From positions 1 to 41,451 of the forward strand of contig NZ_JAAGPI010000058.1 in the NCBI RefSeq assembly GCF_017104715.1: a DNA stretch of 41,451 nucleotides, given 5' to 3'. Positions 28,101-36,292 of the stretch are shown here, one piece after another (within the stretch, counting starts at the first letter, position 1; each line of letters begins with the position of its first letter). A program made the translations under genes and the position numbers. The notes beneath the pieces were generated by a model. It was given only the letters and a program-made list of their open reading frames with translations. It was not told the origin of the DNA and searched no databases. This DNA is from Burkholderia sp. Ac-20365 (GTDB taxonomy: Bacteria; Pseudomonadota; Gammaproteobacteria; Burkholderiales; Burkholderiaceae).

Positions 28101-31100
28101 GCATGGCCTTCGCCGTCCTTCGCGGTGACGACGAGATCGACGTTGCCGGCTTCCTTGAGCTTCGCGTCGCAGATCATCAGGCCGTGGTCGTCGCTCTTGC
28201 CGCTGCACAGCGTGCCGAGGTCTTTGGTTTCGGTGTGGTTGTCGTACGCATAGAAGCCGCCGACCATGCGCTTGCGCGACGTGATCGTGATACGCGCAAT
28301 GCCGCGCACGTCGAGCGGCACGCCCGCGCGCGGTTTGCCTTGCAGATCGACGGCAAGCGCCTTCACCGGCACTGAATTGCCGACCGACACCCATTGCCCC
28401 GATTTCACGCCCGCGACGACGGCGGCGGGCCACAGCGTCGCGTTGCCGCTGATGGTCTGCACTTCGCCATTTGGGTCGGCAAAGGTCGCTTCAAGGGCGA
28501 GGCGCTTCGGCGCATCCACTTGCGGCAGGTTCTTGATGCTCATGCTGCCAGCGCCGTTCCGATCGAGCGTGACGGGTTCCTTGTCGGCGATCAGTTTCGA
28601 CGTGTCGTCGTCGGCGGCCTGTTCGCTTTCTTCGTCGTCGGAAGACGATGCATTGGCCTCGTTGCGCTTGCGATACGGCGCGAAGCTGAATTCCGGATAG
28701 GTGCCGGCGAAAGCGGGCGTCGTGCTTTTCATCAGCGCCGACACCTGCACGGGCAGGCCCGATGCGCCGCCGCCCGACATGTAGTCGATCTGCAGCGTGA
28801 CGGGCGCTTCGCTCGCGGCGACGAGCGGATGGTTCTTCTCATCGCGCACGGCAATCGTGCCTTTGAACACAGGCAAGCGAAACTCTTCGACGCGGAAGCT
28901 GCCCGACGAATAACTGTGCCGCGCCGAGTGGGCGCTGCTGTCTTCGTCGCCATCGTTGTTCGATGTGTCGTCGCCCGATGCCGCGTTCGCATCGCCGTCA
29001 TCGAGCGACACGGTGTATTCGCCGAGCTTTGCCGCCGCGGGAATCGCGAAGGTCGAATCGGACGTGTGGTCGGCGGCCCATTTGAGCGGCATGTGCCACG
29101 TTTGTCCGCTACCGAGATGGCGGATCGTCAGGCGAGTCGGATACGTCTTCGGGAACGCGAGCCCGTGCATCGTCTCGACGCGGATCATGTGCTTCATCGA
29201 CACCGTTTCGCCCGCGCGCAGCAGCGTGCGATCGAACACGGTGTGCGCGCGCACGGTCTGCTCGAGGCTGGTGTCGGTCGGCACGTTGAAGCGCCATGCC
29301 TCGATGCCGCGATTCCAGTCGGAGCGTACGAAGGCCATGTCGTGGCCCGTCTTCGGATCGTCGATGCGTGCCGATACGAAGAAGCCCTCGAAGCTGTCTT
29401 CCTTGCATTCGTTGCGTGACGTCAGCGCCTGGTTGATCGTCAGCACGCCGTGCGCGTCGGTCTTGCCGGAGGCGAGTTCGACGCCGTTGCAATCGCTCAC
29501 GTGCACATCGGCGTTCGGCACGGGCTGGCCTTTGTCGAGCGTCGTCACCCACACGACGCTGTTCTCGCGTCCCTGCTTGAAATGCACGCCGAGGTTCGTG
29601 ACGAGCACGGCGGTGCGCACGTACATCGGCGCTTTCTTGCCGAGCAGCGACGTGCCGAGCGCGGGCGACGCCAGTTCGATCACATAGAAACCCGGCTTCG
29701 TGACCGGCACGCCGACTACTTCGAATGGCCGCAGTGCTTTGGGATCGGCTTTGGGCAACGCGAGCGTCTCGACATTCGACTGGCCGGCGAGCAGCGACAG
29801 CGAACGGATGTCGATCAGCGGATTCTTCTTGTCTTCGGCCGGATCCGCGTCTTCGCTCCTGCGCGGCACGATCACCGGATGCGGATTGCGCGCGAGCAGT
29901 TGCGGCATCTGCTCGTTGATCGACTGGCGGCTCATGATGAAACCGTCGAAGCGGTCGACGTTGCGCATCCAGCGGCGAATATCGCTATCGGCATCGACGC
30001 GCATTTTCGTGAACTGCGCGTTGCCCGCGTTGAGCCCGGCAATATGCAGATCGGCTTCGACGTTACGCAGCGTGACGGGCACGAGCGCGGGCATGTCCGG
30101 TTCCGCGAAGCGCTCGATGATGCCGAAGGTGCCCGACGAAAACTTCGCGAGCGGCGGTAGCGGCGCCGTGGCCGTCTTGAGCGGGAACAGGTCCACGTTG
30201 GTCAACGCGCGGCCGCTTGCGTCCTTGAGATTCGACGGCAGTTCGATGGTCAGGTCGGCGCGCTCGGGCAGCGGCGCGGCGAATTCGACTGCCGTGGTTT
30301 GCGGGTCTTTGTCGTCGGGTGAGAAGGTCGGCTTGATTTCGCCGTTTGGTCCCTTGATGCGGATTTTTTCCGCGTCGGTGCGCAGGATGGGCGCGTTGAA
30401 CTGCACGCGCAACGGCCGCAACGGCGTGCACGGCGCCTTTGCGTTTTCGCGTTCGCAAGTAAAGCTTGCGGCGAACGGTTCGCGCACGTTGAAATCGAAG
30501 CGGCGTTCGACGTCGTTCGCAATGCCGCTCGGGCTCGCGACCCCCTTGCCATAGACCAGTTGTGCCTTCGTGCCCGACGGGAGCGCCTGCTGGCATTGCA
30601 ACGTCAGCACACGTGTCGCTTCCTTCTGCAAGCGGAAACGCTTGAGCAGTTCGGTGCGCATTGCTGCATCGACATTCTTTACGGGAATACGATTGCCGAG
30701 TCCGCTCGATTCACACCAGACATGCTGACGCACCGACGCATCCGTCGCCGGGCCGTTCAGCCTCAGGACAAACGCCTGGTCCTCCTCGATTTCGCCACCG
30801 TACGGCTGCACGCTCTGCACGAACGGGCCACCCGTCTCGAACGCGTAGTGACGCGGCCCCGTCAGCGCATGGCCCGATGAAGATTTCAACCCATCGTTCA
30901 GATCGACGGAGCACGCGACGCCAGGTGGCAGATCGGCGGTGAAGTCCCACGCCCAAGTCTTGTCGTCGATCCAGCGCGGCTGGCCGGCGCTCGCCGTTGC
31001 GTCATTGCATTTGATACGCGCGGGCGCAGGCAGATCGGGTGCACCGAACGCGACCATCGATTCGTCGAACTTGACGACCACCTGGCGGACCTGCGCGACT

Positions 31101-31249
31101 TTGCCTTGCGGCGAAACCTGCGTGATGCGCGCTGCATCGGCGCGCCATGTAAGCGTGCCGAGAAGACCGAGCATCGCAGCCGCTGCGACTGCCCATATCG
31201 CTTGACGTTTGATGGTGCCGCTTTGCATCGACTGCGCTCCCGGTGTCAT
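25172..31249 (-). CDS. Bacterial alpha-2-macroglobulin (YfhM-like)
   Basis: 2025 residues, among the larger proteins of its family (E. coli YfhM is about 1650). It is predicted to sit in the periplasm and trap invading proteases. The thioester motif CLEQ is present (C1539, in YPYSCLEQQTS), so it should bind attacking proteases covalently. A signal segment (about 12-40: IKRQAIWAVAAAAMLGLLG) has no lipobox cysteine, unlike YfhM, so it is soluble or anchored by the uncleaved helix. N-terminal MG domains, an MG2/bait region and the thioester domain follow in order. Two Asp/Ser-rich inserts occur at about 755-783 and 861-884. I start at ATG 31249 with GAAAGA before it; a TTG at 31273 is possible. 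pbpC follows after 13 bp. Confidence 0.93.
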   Translation of the reverse strand: MTPGAQSMQSGTIKRQAIWAVAAAAMLGLLGTLTWRADAARITQVSPQGKVAQVRQVVVKFDESMVAFGAPDLPAPARIKCNDATASAGQPRWIDDKTWAWDFTADLPPGVACSVDLNDGLKSSSGHALTGPRHYAFETGGPFVQSVQPYGGEIEEDQAFVLRLNGPATDASVRQHVWCESSGLGNRIPVKNVDAAMRTELLKRFRLQKEATRVLTLQCQQALPSGTKAQLVYGKGVASPSGIANDVERRFDFNVREPFAASFTCERENAKAPCTPLRPLRVQFNAPILRTDAEKIRIKGPNGEIKPTFSPDDKDPQTTAVEFAAPLPERADLTIELPSNLKDASGRALTNVDLFPLKTATAPLPPLAKFSSGTFGIIERFAEPDMPALVPVTLRNVEADLHIAGLNAGNAQFTKMRVDADSDIRRWMRNVDRFDGFIMSRQSINEQMPQLLARNPHPVIVPRRSEDADPAEDKKNPLIDIRSLSLLAGQSNVETLALPKADPKALRPFEVVGVPVTKPGFYVIELASPALGTSLLGKKAPMYVRTAVLVTNLGVHFKQGRENSVVWVTTLDKGQPVPNADVHVSDCNGVELASGKTDAHGVLTINQALTSRNECKEDSFEGFFVSARIDDPKTGHDMAFVRSDWNRGIEAWRFNVPTDTSLEQTVRAHTVFDRTLLRAGETVSMKHMIRVETMHGLAFPKTYPTRLTIRHLGSGQTWHMPLKWAADHTSDSTFAIPAAAKLGEYTVSLDDGDANAASGDDTSNNDGDEDSSAHSARHSYSSGSFRVEEFRLPVFKGTIAVRDEKNHPLVAASEAPVTLQIDYMSGGGASGLPVQVSALMKSTTPAFAGTYPEFSFAPYRKRNEANASSSDDEESEQAADDDTSKLIADKEPVTLDRNGAGSMSIKNLPQVDAPKRLALEATFADPNGEVQTISGNATLWPAAVVAGVKSGQWVSVGNSVPVKALAVDLQGKPRAGVPLDVRGIARITITSRKRMVGGFYAYDNHTETKDLGTLCSGKSDDHGLMICDAKLKEAGNVDLVVTAKDGEGHASTATTSVWVTREEDLWFGGENTDRIDVLPEKSAYEPGETARFQVRMPFRFATALVAVEREGIVETHVVKLDGKDPTVELKVNEAWGPNVYVSVLALRGRVHEVPWYSFFTWGWKAPLEWARAFWYEGRYYEAPTPLVDLSKPAFRYGLAEIKVGTAAHKLSVTVTPDAKSYTVRGKAHVKLRVQMPGGKPAPAGTQIAVTAVDEALLELMPNDSWDLLDAMLQRRAYGVETATAQMEIVGRRHFGRKAVPAGGGGGHSSTRELFDTLLLWNPRVTLDANGEAFVDVPLNDALTSFRIVAIAAVGDGTFGTGSTSIRSTQDLQLISGLPPLVREGDQFRAQFTLRNTTTRAMKVVVTPNVPGLSLPPQTVDLAADSAREVAWTVTPPDGLSEANPAALTWNVSAAEQGAAHASDALKVTQRVTAAIPITVQQATLTQIDGTFSLPVAAPPNATATQAGALRGGIAVSLQSKLSDGLPGVRRWFERYPYSCLEQQTSVAQGLRDATRWQGVVARMPVYLDKDGLANYFPPGDDSGNTGSTTLTAYLLSVTDEAAKLDPRFALPDDLRAKLEGGLVSFVEGRLERNFWAPRKDLDLRKLAALEALSRHGAARASMLGSIEIAPNQWPTSAVLDYYAVLSRVKDIPQRDEKLAQVEQIIRARLTYQGTRLTFSTADSDDLWWLMSGTETNAARTALTFVDLPGWKDEMPRLVAGLLALQKNGAWQTTTANLWGSIAVQRFSQVFESTPVTGQTKLQLGATDKTISWSQPASAATNYASATAITKTSDTRSQLLPWPPESRSAPVSLTLTHDGTGKPWATIESLAAVALKAPFAAGYRITKTVTPIDPAEKGVNTRGDVVRVHLDIDAQTDMTWVVVNDPVPAGATILGSGLGRDSEAATQGEKSKGEAWPAFVERGFDGYRAYYDYVPKGKFSVEYTVRLNNVGTFGLPPTRVEALYAPSTFGVLPNAPVVVKPAAAAK

Positions 31250-31363
31250 TTTTCTTTCTTCAATTGCTTTCAATTGGCAGCCGATTCTAGCCGATGCTTA
31301 CGACGTTCCCAACCTGCTTCCCGGGTAGGATGGCGCTGACATTCGTCCTGTGTCAGATAGCAC

Positions 31364-31394
31364 TTGACTTAGAGTTCACTCGAAGTCCTAACCT
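31364..31394 (+). promoter_or_regulatory. MerR-type promoter with 19-bp spacer and dyad operator
   Basis: TTGACT (-35, 31364-31369) and TAACCT (-10, 31389-31394) are 19 bp apart, the overlong spacer characteristic of MerR-activated promoters. Between them ACTTAGAGT-TC-ACTCGAAGT (31367-31386) is an inverted repeat with one mismatch per arm, the expected binding site. It lies directly ahead of the merR gene, so the regulator probably controls itself and the gene coupled to it. Confidence 0.8.
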
Positions 31395-31404
31395 GAGTTT
31401 CGTC

Positions 31405-31821
31405 ATGTCAAAAGCTCTCACCATCGGTCAGGTCGCCGCGACGAGCGGCGTTTCCACGCATACGCTGCGCTACTACGAGCAGGCCGGGTTGTTACGGGCG
31501 ATCGGGCGCACGGACGCGGGGCATCGTCTGTATTCGCCCGCCGATCTCGACTGGCTGCAGTTCGTGATGCGCCTGAAGGCGACGGGCATGCCGATCGCCG
31601 GCATGCAGGCGTTCGCCGCGTTGCGTGCCGAAGGTGACGCGACCTTTGGCGCGCGGCGCGAGATGCTGATCGCGCATCGCGACGCCGTGCTCGCACGCAT
31701 CGCCGAGTTGCAGAGCAGTCTTGACGCGATCACCGACAAGATCGCGTTCTACGAGATGGCCGAGCGTGAGGTGGCATCGACAGGACATATCGACAACTCA
31801 TTCGTAAAGGACTCGCCATGA
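31405..31821 (+). CDS. MerR-family regulator
   Basis: 138 residues. The winged helix-turn-helix is at the N-terminus (LTIGQVAATSGVSTHTLRYYEQAGLL, then RLYSPADLDWLQFVMRLKATGMPI), followed by a dimerisation coiled coil (about 80-115). There is no cysteine for metal sensing, so it is of the small-molecule or stress type rather than a metal sensor; the effector is unknown. ATG at 31405; the frame is open about 37 codons upstream through the promoter. The stop overlaps the start of the next gene by four bases (ATGA), so the two proteins are made together. Confidence 0.9.
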   Translation: MSKALTIGQVAATSGVSTHTLRYYEQAGLLRAIGRTDAGHRLYSPADLDWLQFVMRLKATGMPIAGMQAFAALRAEGDATFGARREMLIAHRDAVLARIAELQSSLDAITDKIAFYEMAEREVASTGHIDNSFVKDSP

Positions 31822-32228
31822 ATCGCACACACGACGATCGCTACGCACGCGGCTGGGACAAGCTGAAGGAAATCGACGGAACGGCAGGGGAGAAGGTGGT
31901 TGCGTCGCTCGCGCCGATTGCGCCGGATTTCGCGCGGCTGTTGATCGAGTTTCCGTTTGGCGATATCTACAGCCGTCCGCAGCTCGATCTGCGGGCAAGG
32001 GAAATCGCGACGATAGCGGCGCTGGCTGCGCTTGGGAATGCTCAGCCGCAGTTGAAGGTGCATATCGAGGCGGCGTTGAATGTTGGCTGCACGCGTGACG
32101 AGATCGTCGAGGTGTTCATGCAGATGGCTGTTTATGCGGGATTTCCGGCTGCGTTGAATGCGCTTTTCGCGGCCCGTGAGGTGTTCGGGCGGCGGGATGA
32201 GGAAGCGGCGGTAGAGGCTGCTGCGTGA
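31818..32228 (+). CDS. Carboxymuconolactone decarboxylase family protein
   Basis: 136 residues of the CMD/AhpD-like all-helical fold. The segment RAREIATIAALAALGNAQPQLKVHIEAALNVGCTRDEIVEVFMQMAVYAGFP carries the family's histidine and cysteine, though there is a single Cys and no CxxC as in AhpD, so it resembles PcaC-type decarboxylases more than peroxidase partners. No other protocatechuate gene is nearby, so substrate is unknown. Its start overlaps the merR stop by four bases. Sharing a MerR-controlled transcript suggests induction by the molecule it acts on. Confidence 0.88.
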   Translation: MNRTHDDRYARGWDKLKEIDGTAGEKVVASLAPIAPDFARLLIEFPFGDIYSRPQLDLRAREIATIAALAALGNAQPQLKVHIEAALNVGCTRDEIVEVFMQMAVYAGFPAALNALFAAREVFGRRDEEAAVEAAA

Positions 32229-32267
32229 GTTGTTGCTGGTCGTTGGCGGTGGGGAAGGAGGTCTTAA

Positions 32268-32309
32268 ATGCAACTAACTGTCTGTATTTCATCTCGACTC
32301 CAACAGTAG
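32268..32309 (+). CDS. Possible 13-residue ORF with consensus ribosome site
   Basis: AAGGAGGT (32255-32262) is a perfect anti-16S match, five bases before an ATG that opens MQLTVCISSRLQQ and stops at TAG. It lies 39 bp after the CMD-family stop and could be the last cistron of that transcript, or the ribosome site may be a chance match. No relatives known to me. The sequence here is AT-richer than its surroundings. Confidence 0.3.
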   Translation: MQLTVCISSRLQQ

Positions 32310-32373
32310 GCTCGGCGGCACGCGTAAAAGGCCCAGTCTCTAAGGGGAGATCGCCGACGGATGACAACGAAGG

Positions 32374-32398
32374 GTGCTGCCACGTCGCCGGGCAGCAC
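32374..32398. repeat. Hairpin between the convergent CMD and MATE genes
   Basis: GTGCTGCC, nine bases, GGCAGCAC: an exact 8-bp stem. It is placed where a terminator for both convergent transcripts would be, but no T-run follows on either strand. Confidence 0.5.
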
Positions 32399-32432
32399 GC
32401 TTATGCGTGCGGCGGCGTGCTGGCGTAACCGC

Positions 32433-33812
32433 TCAAGCGGCGCGATCCGCCTGCTGCACGCTAGCCATACGCACGGACCGCGCGCTGATCGTCCGCAGAT
32501 ACAAAGCGAGACCGATGCCCGCAATCAGCAGACTCGCTGTATTCGCGAGCCAGAAGCCACGCGCGCCAGTAAACGAGTCAGGCACCCAGCCGCCGACGTC
32601 GAAGCCGAGCGCATAGCCGCCGCCCAGGCCCACGCCCCACAACGCGACGGCATAGATTACCGTCGGCACGACAGCCACGCGATACGCGCGCAGCACGAAT
32701 GCCGACGTGATCTGCAGCGCGTCGCACAGATGGTAGAAAACGACGATCAGCACGAGCGGCATGGCCGCCTGCGCGACCTGCGGGTTAGGCGTGTAGCCCT
32801 CGATAATGACCGGCCGCAGCGCAAGCACGATCACGCCATAGCAGCACGCAAGCGCAACCGCCATCACGATGCCATGGCGCGCAAGCGTGCGAGCCGCCTC
32901 GAAGCGCTGCGCGCCGAGCGCTTGCGCCACCAGCGTCGACGTGGCGATGCCGATCGACAGCGGCGTCATGTAAAGCACCGCGCCGATATTGCCTGCAATC
33001 TGATGTCCCGCCAGCGTCGTCGTGCCGAAACGCGCGATGAAAAGCGCCATGAACGTGTACGACGTGACTTCGATCAGATACGACAGTCCCATCGGCACGC
33101 CGAGCTTCAGTTGCGCGGCCTGACGCCGCCACACGGGCCAGCAGAAGTGCCTGAAGATCGCGAACGGCCGGAACACGTCGAGCTTCGACATCACCGTCAT
33201 GCCGACGATCGCGAGCGTCCAGTTGATCGTGATGCTGGCGAGCGCGGCGCCCGGACCACCAAGCGCGGGCAGGCCGAACTTGCCGAAAATCAGCATCGTG
33301 TTGAGCGGCAGCTTCAGCAGCAAGGCGCCGATCTGCAGGATCATCACGAGCCGCGGCTGCCCGACGGCATTCGTCAGCGAGCTATAGACGCGAAACGCGA
33401 GGCTTGCCGGCAAACCGAACGCGAGTATCTGCAGATAGGACACGGTGCGCTCACGCAGCGCTTCAGGCGCGCGTGCAAGCTGCAGCAACGGGTGAGGAAA
33501 GTACAGAATCAGAAAGCCGATCAGCGCCAGCGCCAGCGCGAGCCACAACGCCTGGCGCACTTCCTCGCCGATTTCCTCGTACTTCGCCGCGCCGTACAAC
33601 TGGCCGGCTATCGGCTGCAAGGCCGTGAGGATGCCCGTCAGCCCGATGTACACGGAAATATAGATCGACGAACCGAGGCCGAGTGCGGCCAGATCCGTCG
33701 CCGAGAAGCGGCCGACCATCGCCGTGTCGATCACGCCGAACGCGATGATCGCCAATTGGCCGATCAGCACAGGCCACGCAAGCCCGGCGATTTTCCGCAC
33801 ATCGGCGAACAT
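32433..33812 (-). CDS. MATE-family multidrug exporter (NorM/DinF type)
   Basis: 459-residue polytopic membrane protein with about 12 helices in two MatE repeats. It would export cationic compounds in exchange for Na+ or H+. Family features are GLAWPVLIGQLAIIAFGVIDTAMVGRFSATDLAALGLG at the start, TALQPIAGQLYGAAKYEEIG after the second helix, and the second repeat beginning around AQLKLGVPMGLSYLIEV with IGIATSTLVAQALGAQRFEAA. I chose ATG 33812-33810, two bases after the stop of the upstream gene; a GTG at 33839 would overlap it by 25 bp. Translation is probably coupled to the GT39-like gene. Confidence 0.93.
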   Translation of the reverse strand: MFADVRKIAGLAWPVLIGQLAIIAFGVIDTAMVGRFSATDLAALGLGSSIYISVYIGLTGILTALQPIAGQLYGAAKYEEIGEEVRQALWLALALALIGFLILYFPHPLLQLARAPEALRERTVSYLQILAFGLPASLAFRVYSSLTNAVGQPRLVMILQIGALLLKLPLNTMLIFGKFGLPALGGPGAALASITINWTLAIVGMTVMSKLDVFRPFAIFRHFCWPVWRRQAAQLKLGVPMGLSYLIEVTSYTFMALFIARFGTTTLAGHQIAGNIGAVLYMTPLSIGIATSTLVAQALGAQRFEAARTLARHGIVMAVALACCYGVIVLALRPVIIEGYTPNPQVAQAAMPLVLIVVFYHLCDALQITSAFVLRAYRVAVVPTVIYAVALWGVGLGGGYALGFDVGGWVPDSFTGARGFWLANTASLLIAGIGLALYLRTISARSVRMASVQQADRAA

Positions 33813-33814
33813 GG

Positions 33815-35572
33815 TCAGTCGCTTTTCTTCGGACGCCACGGGCGGCGCTTGACGGGCGGCTGCGGCCGGTCGATGCGCACGTACAGGCGGAAGCGCTCGT
33901 CACGGTCGGCGACGCGGCGGCCTTCCCAGACCAGCTTCCAGACGAAGTTCGACATCGCGCTGGGTTCGCCGAAGTCCTGCGTGTCCTGGCGCAGGATCAC
34001 GTCGCAGTCTTCATTGAACGAAAAGTGCATGTCGCCGAAATAGGCGAAAGTCGCGATCTGCGCATCGCCCAGACGCACGGGCGAGATGCAGTTGTAGTCG
34101 GACGGCAGATGCGCGGCGATCTGCTCGGCCACGTCTTTATACGTCCGGCTGTAGTTGACGACGGGCAACCACAGCGTCATCAGCAGGACCCACATCAGCG
34201 TCGTACCCGCGCTCGACAGCACGACGCTGCGCCACAGCACCTTCGGATGCCGCGCGACGCGCCATTGCACCAGCGCGAACCAGCACACGGTCACGGCGAC
34301 CGCGCACACGAACGAGAGGATCTTGAACTGCGGCGTGAACCCGGGCGCAAGACGCGACAGGTTGCGCGCCAGCTGATGCGGATAACCCGTCATGCCCGCG
34401 AGCCACACCAGCCACACAAACGTGCCGAGCACGGTGAAGCTGAGCACCGCGAACCAGTCGATCGCGTTGATCGCGCCGCGCTTGAGCGTCGGCAGCGCGA
34501 ACGCGGCGATCACGGCGAGCGCGGGTGTCAGCAGGATAAACAGGCGGTTCGAGCCGTGGCTTTGCAACACGACGAGAATCAGCAGCGGGGCGATCACCGA
34601 CAACGGAATCGCGATGTGCGGCGCGCGCCGCAGCCCGGCCCAGCTGAACCACGCCCAGATCGCGAGCGGCCATGCGGGCCACGCGTAGAGCGACAGGTTC
34701 TTCAGCGCGTAAAGCAGGGTCGAGCCGTACGGGCCGGCGAACGCCTGCAGACTGCCGCGCATCCATTGATGGAGGAACCAGACGGCATCGTCGGGATAAA
34801 GCGCGATGGCCGTGAGCGGCCAGACCACCGACAGCGCCAGCGCGACGGGCAGACCGGCCAGCATCAGCGTGCGCCAGTGCGTCTCATGCACGATCACCAT
34901 CATCGCGAAGGTGCCGATCAGCAGCGCGCCGACCAGCACAGGACTGCTCGTCAGCGTAACGAGGCCGACCGCGGCACCCCAGATCAGCGCACCCTGAACA
35001 GGCCGGTCGAGCATCCGGACAAGGCCGTAGACGAGCATCGCGATGCAGACGAACTGCGCGATCTGCGGCGTGGTTTCGTGGCCGCGCTCGGCAAGGCCGA
35101 ACGTGGCGAGCAGGATCAGCAGCGCGCCGTCGCCCAGCGTGCGGCCGAAGTCGCGCGGTTCAGGCTCGCCGCCGAACGCGTATTTGAACGGCTGCACTTC
35201 GGCCCGGCGACCAAGCAGATAGGCTGCGTACCAGACGAACGCGCAGGCCGCGCAGAACAGCAGACCGGTGAACACGCGTGACGCATTGCTCGCATCGACG
35301 AGCGGATCGAGCACACGGATCGCGCTTGCGCCGAGCCAGTAGCCGAGCGGTGCGTCCGACGTTATGTATTTGCCGACCAGATTCGGCAGCAGCCAGTCGT
35401 GCAACGAGCCGTTGGCCATCGTCCACATGACGCCGAAGCCGGCCGCATCCTCGTTTTTCCACGGATCGCGCCCGAACAGGCCGAACGACGCATACACGAC
35501 GCAGATGGTGAGCAGCAGCCAGCGCGGCAGCGCGCTGGTAGCGGAGGCGGTGAGGCGAACGACAGATCTCAT
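33815..35572 (-). CDS. GT39-like polytopic membrane glycosyltransferase
   Basis: 585 residues, about 12 membrane helices, resembling ArnT/PMT-type GT-C enzymes that use a lipid-linked sugar in the periplasm. The first loop has FGRDPWKNEDAAGFGVMWTMANG, where the acidic pair takes the place of the catalytic residues of GT-C enzymes, and later NLVGKYITSDAPLGYWLGA, comparable to the KPPL motif region though with APL. The C-terminal soluble part ends in a basic, Pro/Lys/Arg-rich tail. Donor and acceptor are unknown. A GT-C enzyme linked to a MATE exporter is unusual pairing; co-transcription is likely, functional linkage is not shown. Confidence 0.72.
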   Translation of the reverse strand: MRSVVRLTASATSALPRWLLLTICVVYASFGLFGRDPWKNEDAAGFGVMWTMANGSLHDWLLPNLVGKYITSDAPLGYWLGASAIRVLDPLVDASNASRVFTGLLFCAACAFVWYAAYLLGRRAEVQPFKYAFGGEPEPRDFGRTLGDGALLILLATFGLAERGHETTPQIAQFVCIAMLVYGLVRMLDRPVQGALIWGAAVGLVTLTSSPVLVGALLIGTFAMMVIVHETHWRTLMLAGLPVALALSVVWPLTAIALYPDDAVWFLHQWMRGSLQAFAGPYGSTLLYALKNLSLYAWPAWPLAIWAWFSWAGLRRAPHIAIPLSVIAPLLILVVLQSHGSNRLFILLTPALAVIAAFALPTLKRGAINAIDWFAVLSFTVLGTFVWLVWLAGMTGYPHQLARNLSRLAPGFTPQFKILSFVCAVAVTVCWFALVQWRVARHPKVLWRSVVLSSAGTTLMWVLLMTLWLPVVNYSRTYKDVAEQIAAHLPSDYNCISPVRLGDAQIATFAYFGDMHFSFNEDCDVILRQDTQDFGEPSAMSNFVWKLVWEGRRVADRDERFRLYVRIDRPQPPVKRRPWRPKKSD

Positions 35573-35786
35573 GCGGTGTTCGTGTGGGGCTGCGCGCGGG
35601 GCAGCCGTGAGTTATTGGTGGAGCGCAGGAGGCGTCTCGGATTCAGGCATGCGGCATTGTAGACGGGTGGCGCGCTGTGCGTCACACCTGGCCTTACGGG
35701 CGATTGCATGAACGGAGAAGCAGGGCACACGGGTCTGGCGGTTTTTGACGTGGACCAGGCGGCGTTTCCACAAACCTTTCAGCGAC

Positions 35787-35815
35787 AAAAAAGGGCAGCG
35801 TAAGCTGCCCTTTTT
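35787..35815. terminator. Terminator of rpmE2
   Basis: GGGCAGC-GTAA-GCTGCCC (35793-35810) with six A before it and five T after it. It faces the rpmE2 gene on the minus strand about 45 bp after the stop and also works on the plus strand. Confidence 0.9.
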
Positions 35816-35859
35816 GCATCGTAACGGCCCGGACGGGAGTCGGGGCCTGCACGAAAATA

Positions 35860-36123
35860 TTACTTGCCGGCCTTGCCCGAAGCGCGGGCGCCGAACTTCT
35901 TGTTGAACTTCTCGACGCGGCCTGCCGTGTCCATGATCTTTTGCTGGCCGGTGTAGAACGGGTGCGATTCCGACGAGACTTCGATCTTCGCCAGCGGGTA
36001 TTCCTTGCCTTCGAACGTGCCCGTTTCACGCGTCTGGATGGTCGAGCGCGTCACGAACTTGAAGTCGATCGACATATCGACGAACAGGACTTCGCGGTAA
36101 TTCGGGTGAATGCCTTCTTTCAT
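35860..36123 (-). CDS. rpmE2: Ribosomal protein bL31, type B (zinc-free)
   Basis: 87 residues. bL31B is the alternative large-subunit protein without the zinc-binding cysteines; none of the CxxC motifs of type A is present. The start MKEGIHPNYREVLFVD and the end FNKKFGARASGKAGK are typical. In many bacteria it replaces the zinc form under zinc limitation, but in Burkholderiaceae it may be the main copy; no Zur site is evident to me. AAAGGAAAG upstream of the ATG is a good ribosome site. It stands alone, with its own terminator. Confidence 0.96.
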   Translation of the reverse strand: MKEGIHPNYREVLFVDMSIDFKFVTRSTIQTRETGTFEGKEYPLAKIEVSSESHPFYTGQQKIMDTAGRVEKFNKKFGARASGKAGK

Positions 36124-36292
36124 GGTCTTTCCTTTAATCTGGCGGTAGCCAACCCGGGAGCCGGAGAATTCCGCAACCGCGAGCCACTTGCCTAAGGTCG
36201 AAAAACGGCGATTATGCCAGAAAATCAGACCTTTGACGATGGTTGCGGAGGTTTTTTCGCATGGTGGCGACAGGCTGTACGCCCGTGAAGTG

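Noticed and set aside
26171..28375. A 734-codon plus-strand frame inside the macroglobulin gene
   Set aside because: Antisense shadow with extreme Arg content; the macroglobulin on the other strand has the CLEQ thioester and continuous homology-like sequence.
32361..34043. A 560-codon plus-strand frame opposite the MATE gene
   Set aside because: Arg/Gln/His-rich shadow; the MATE protein on the minus strand is certain.
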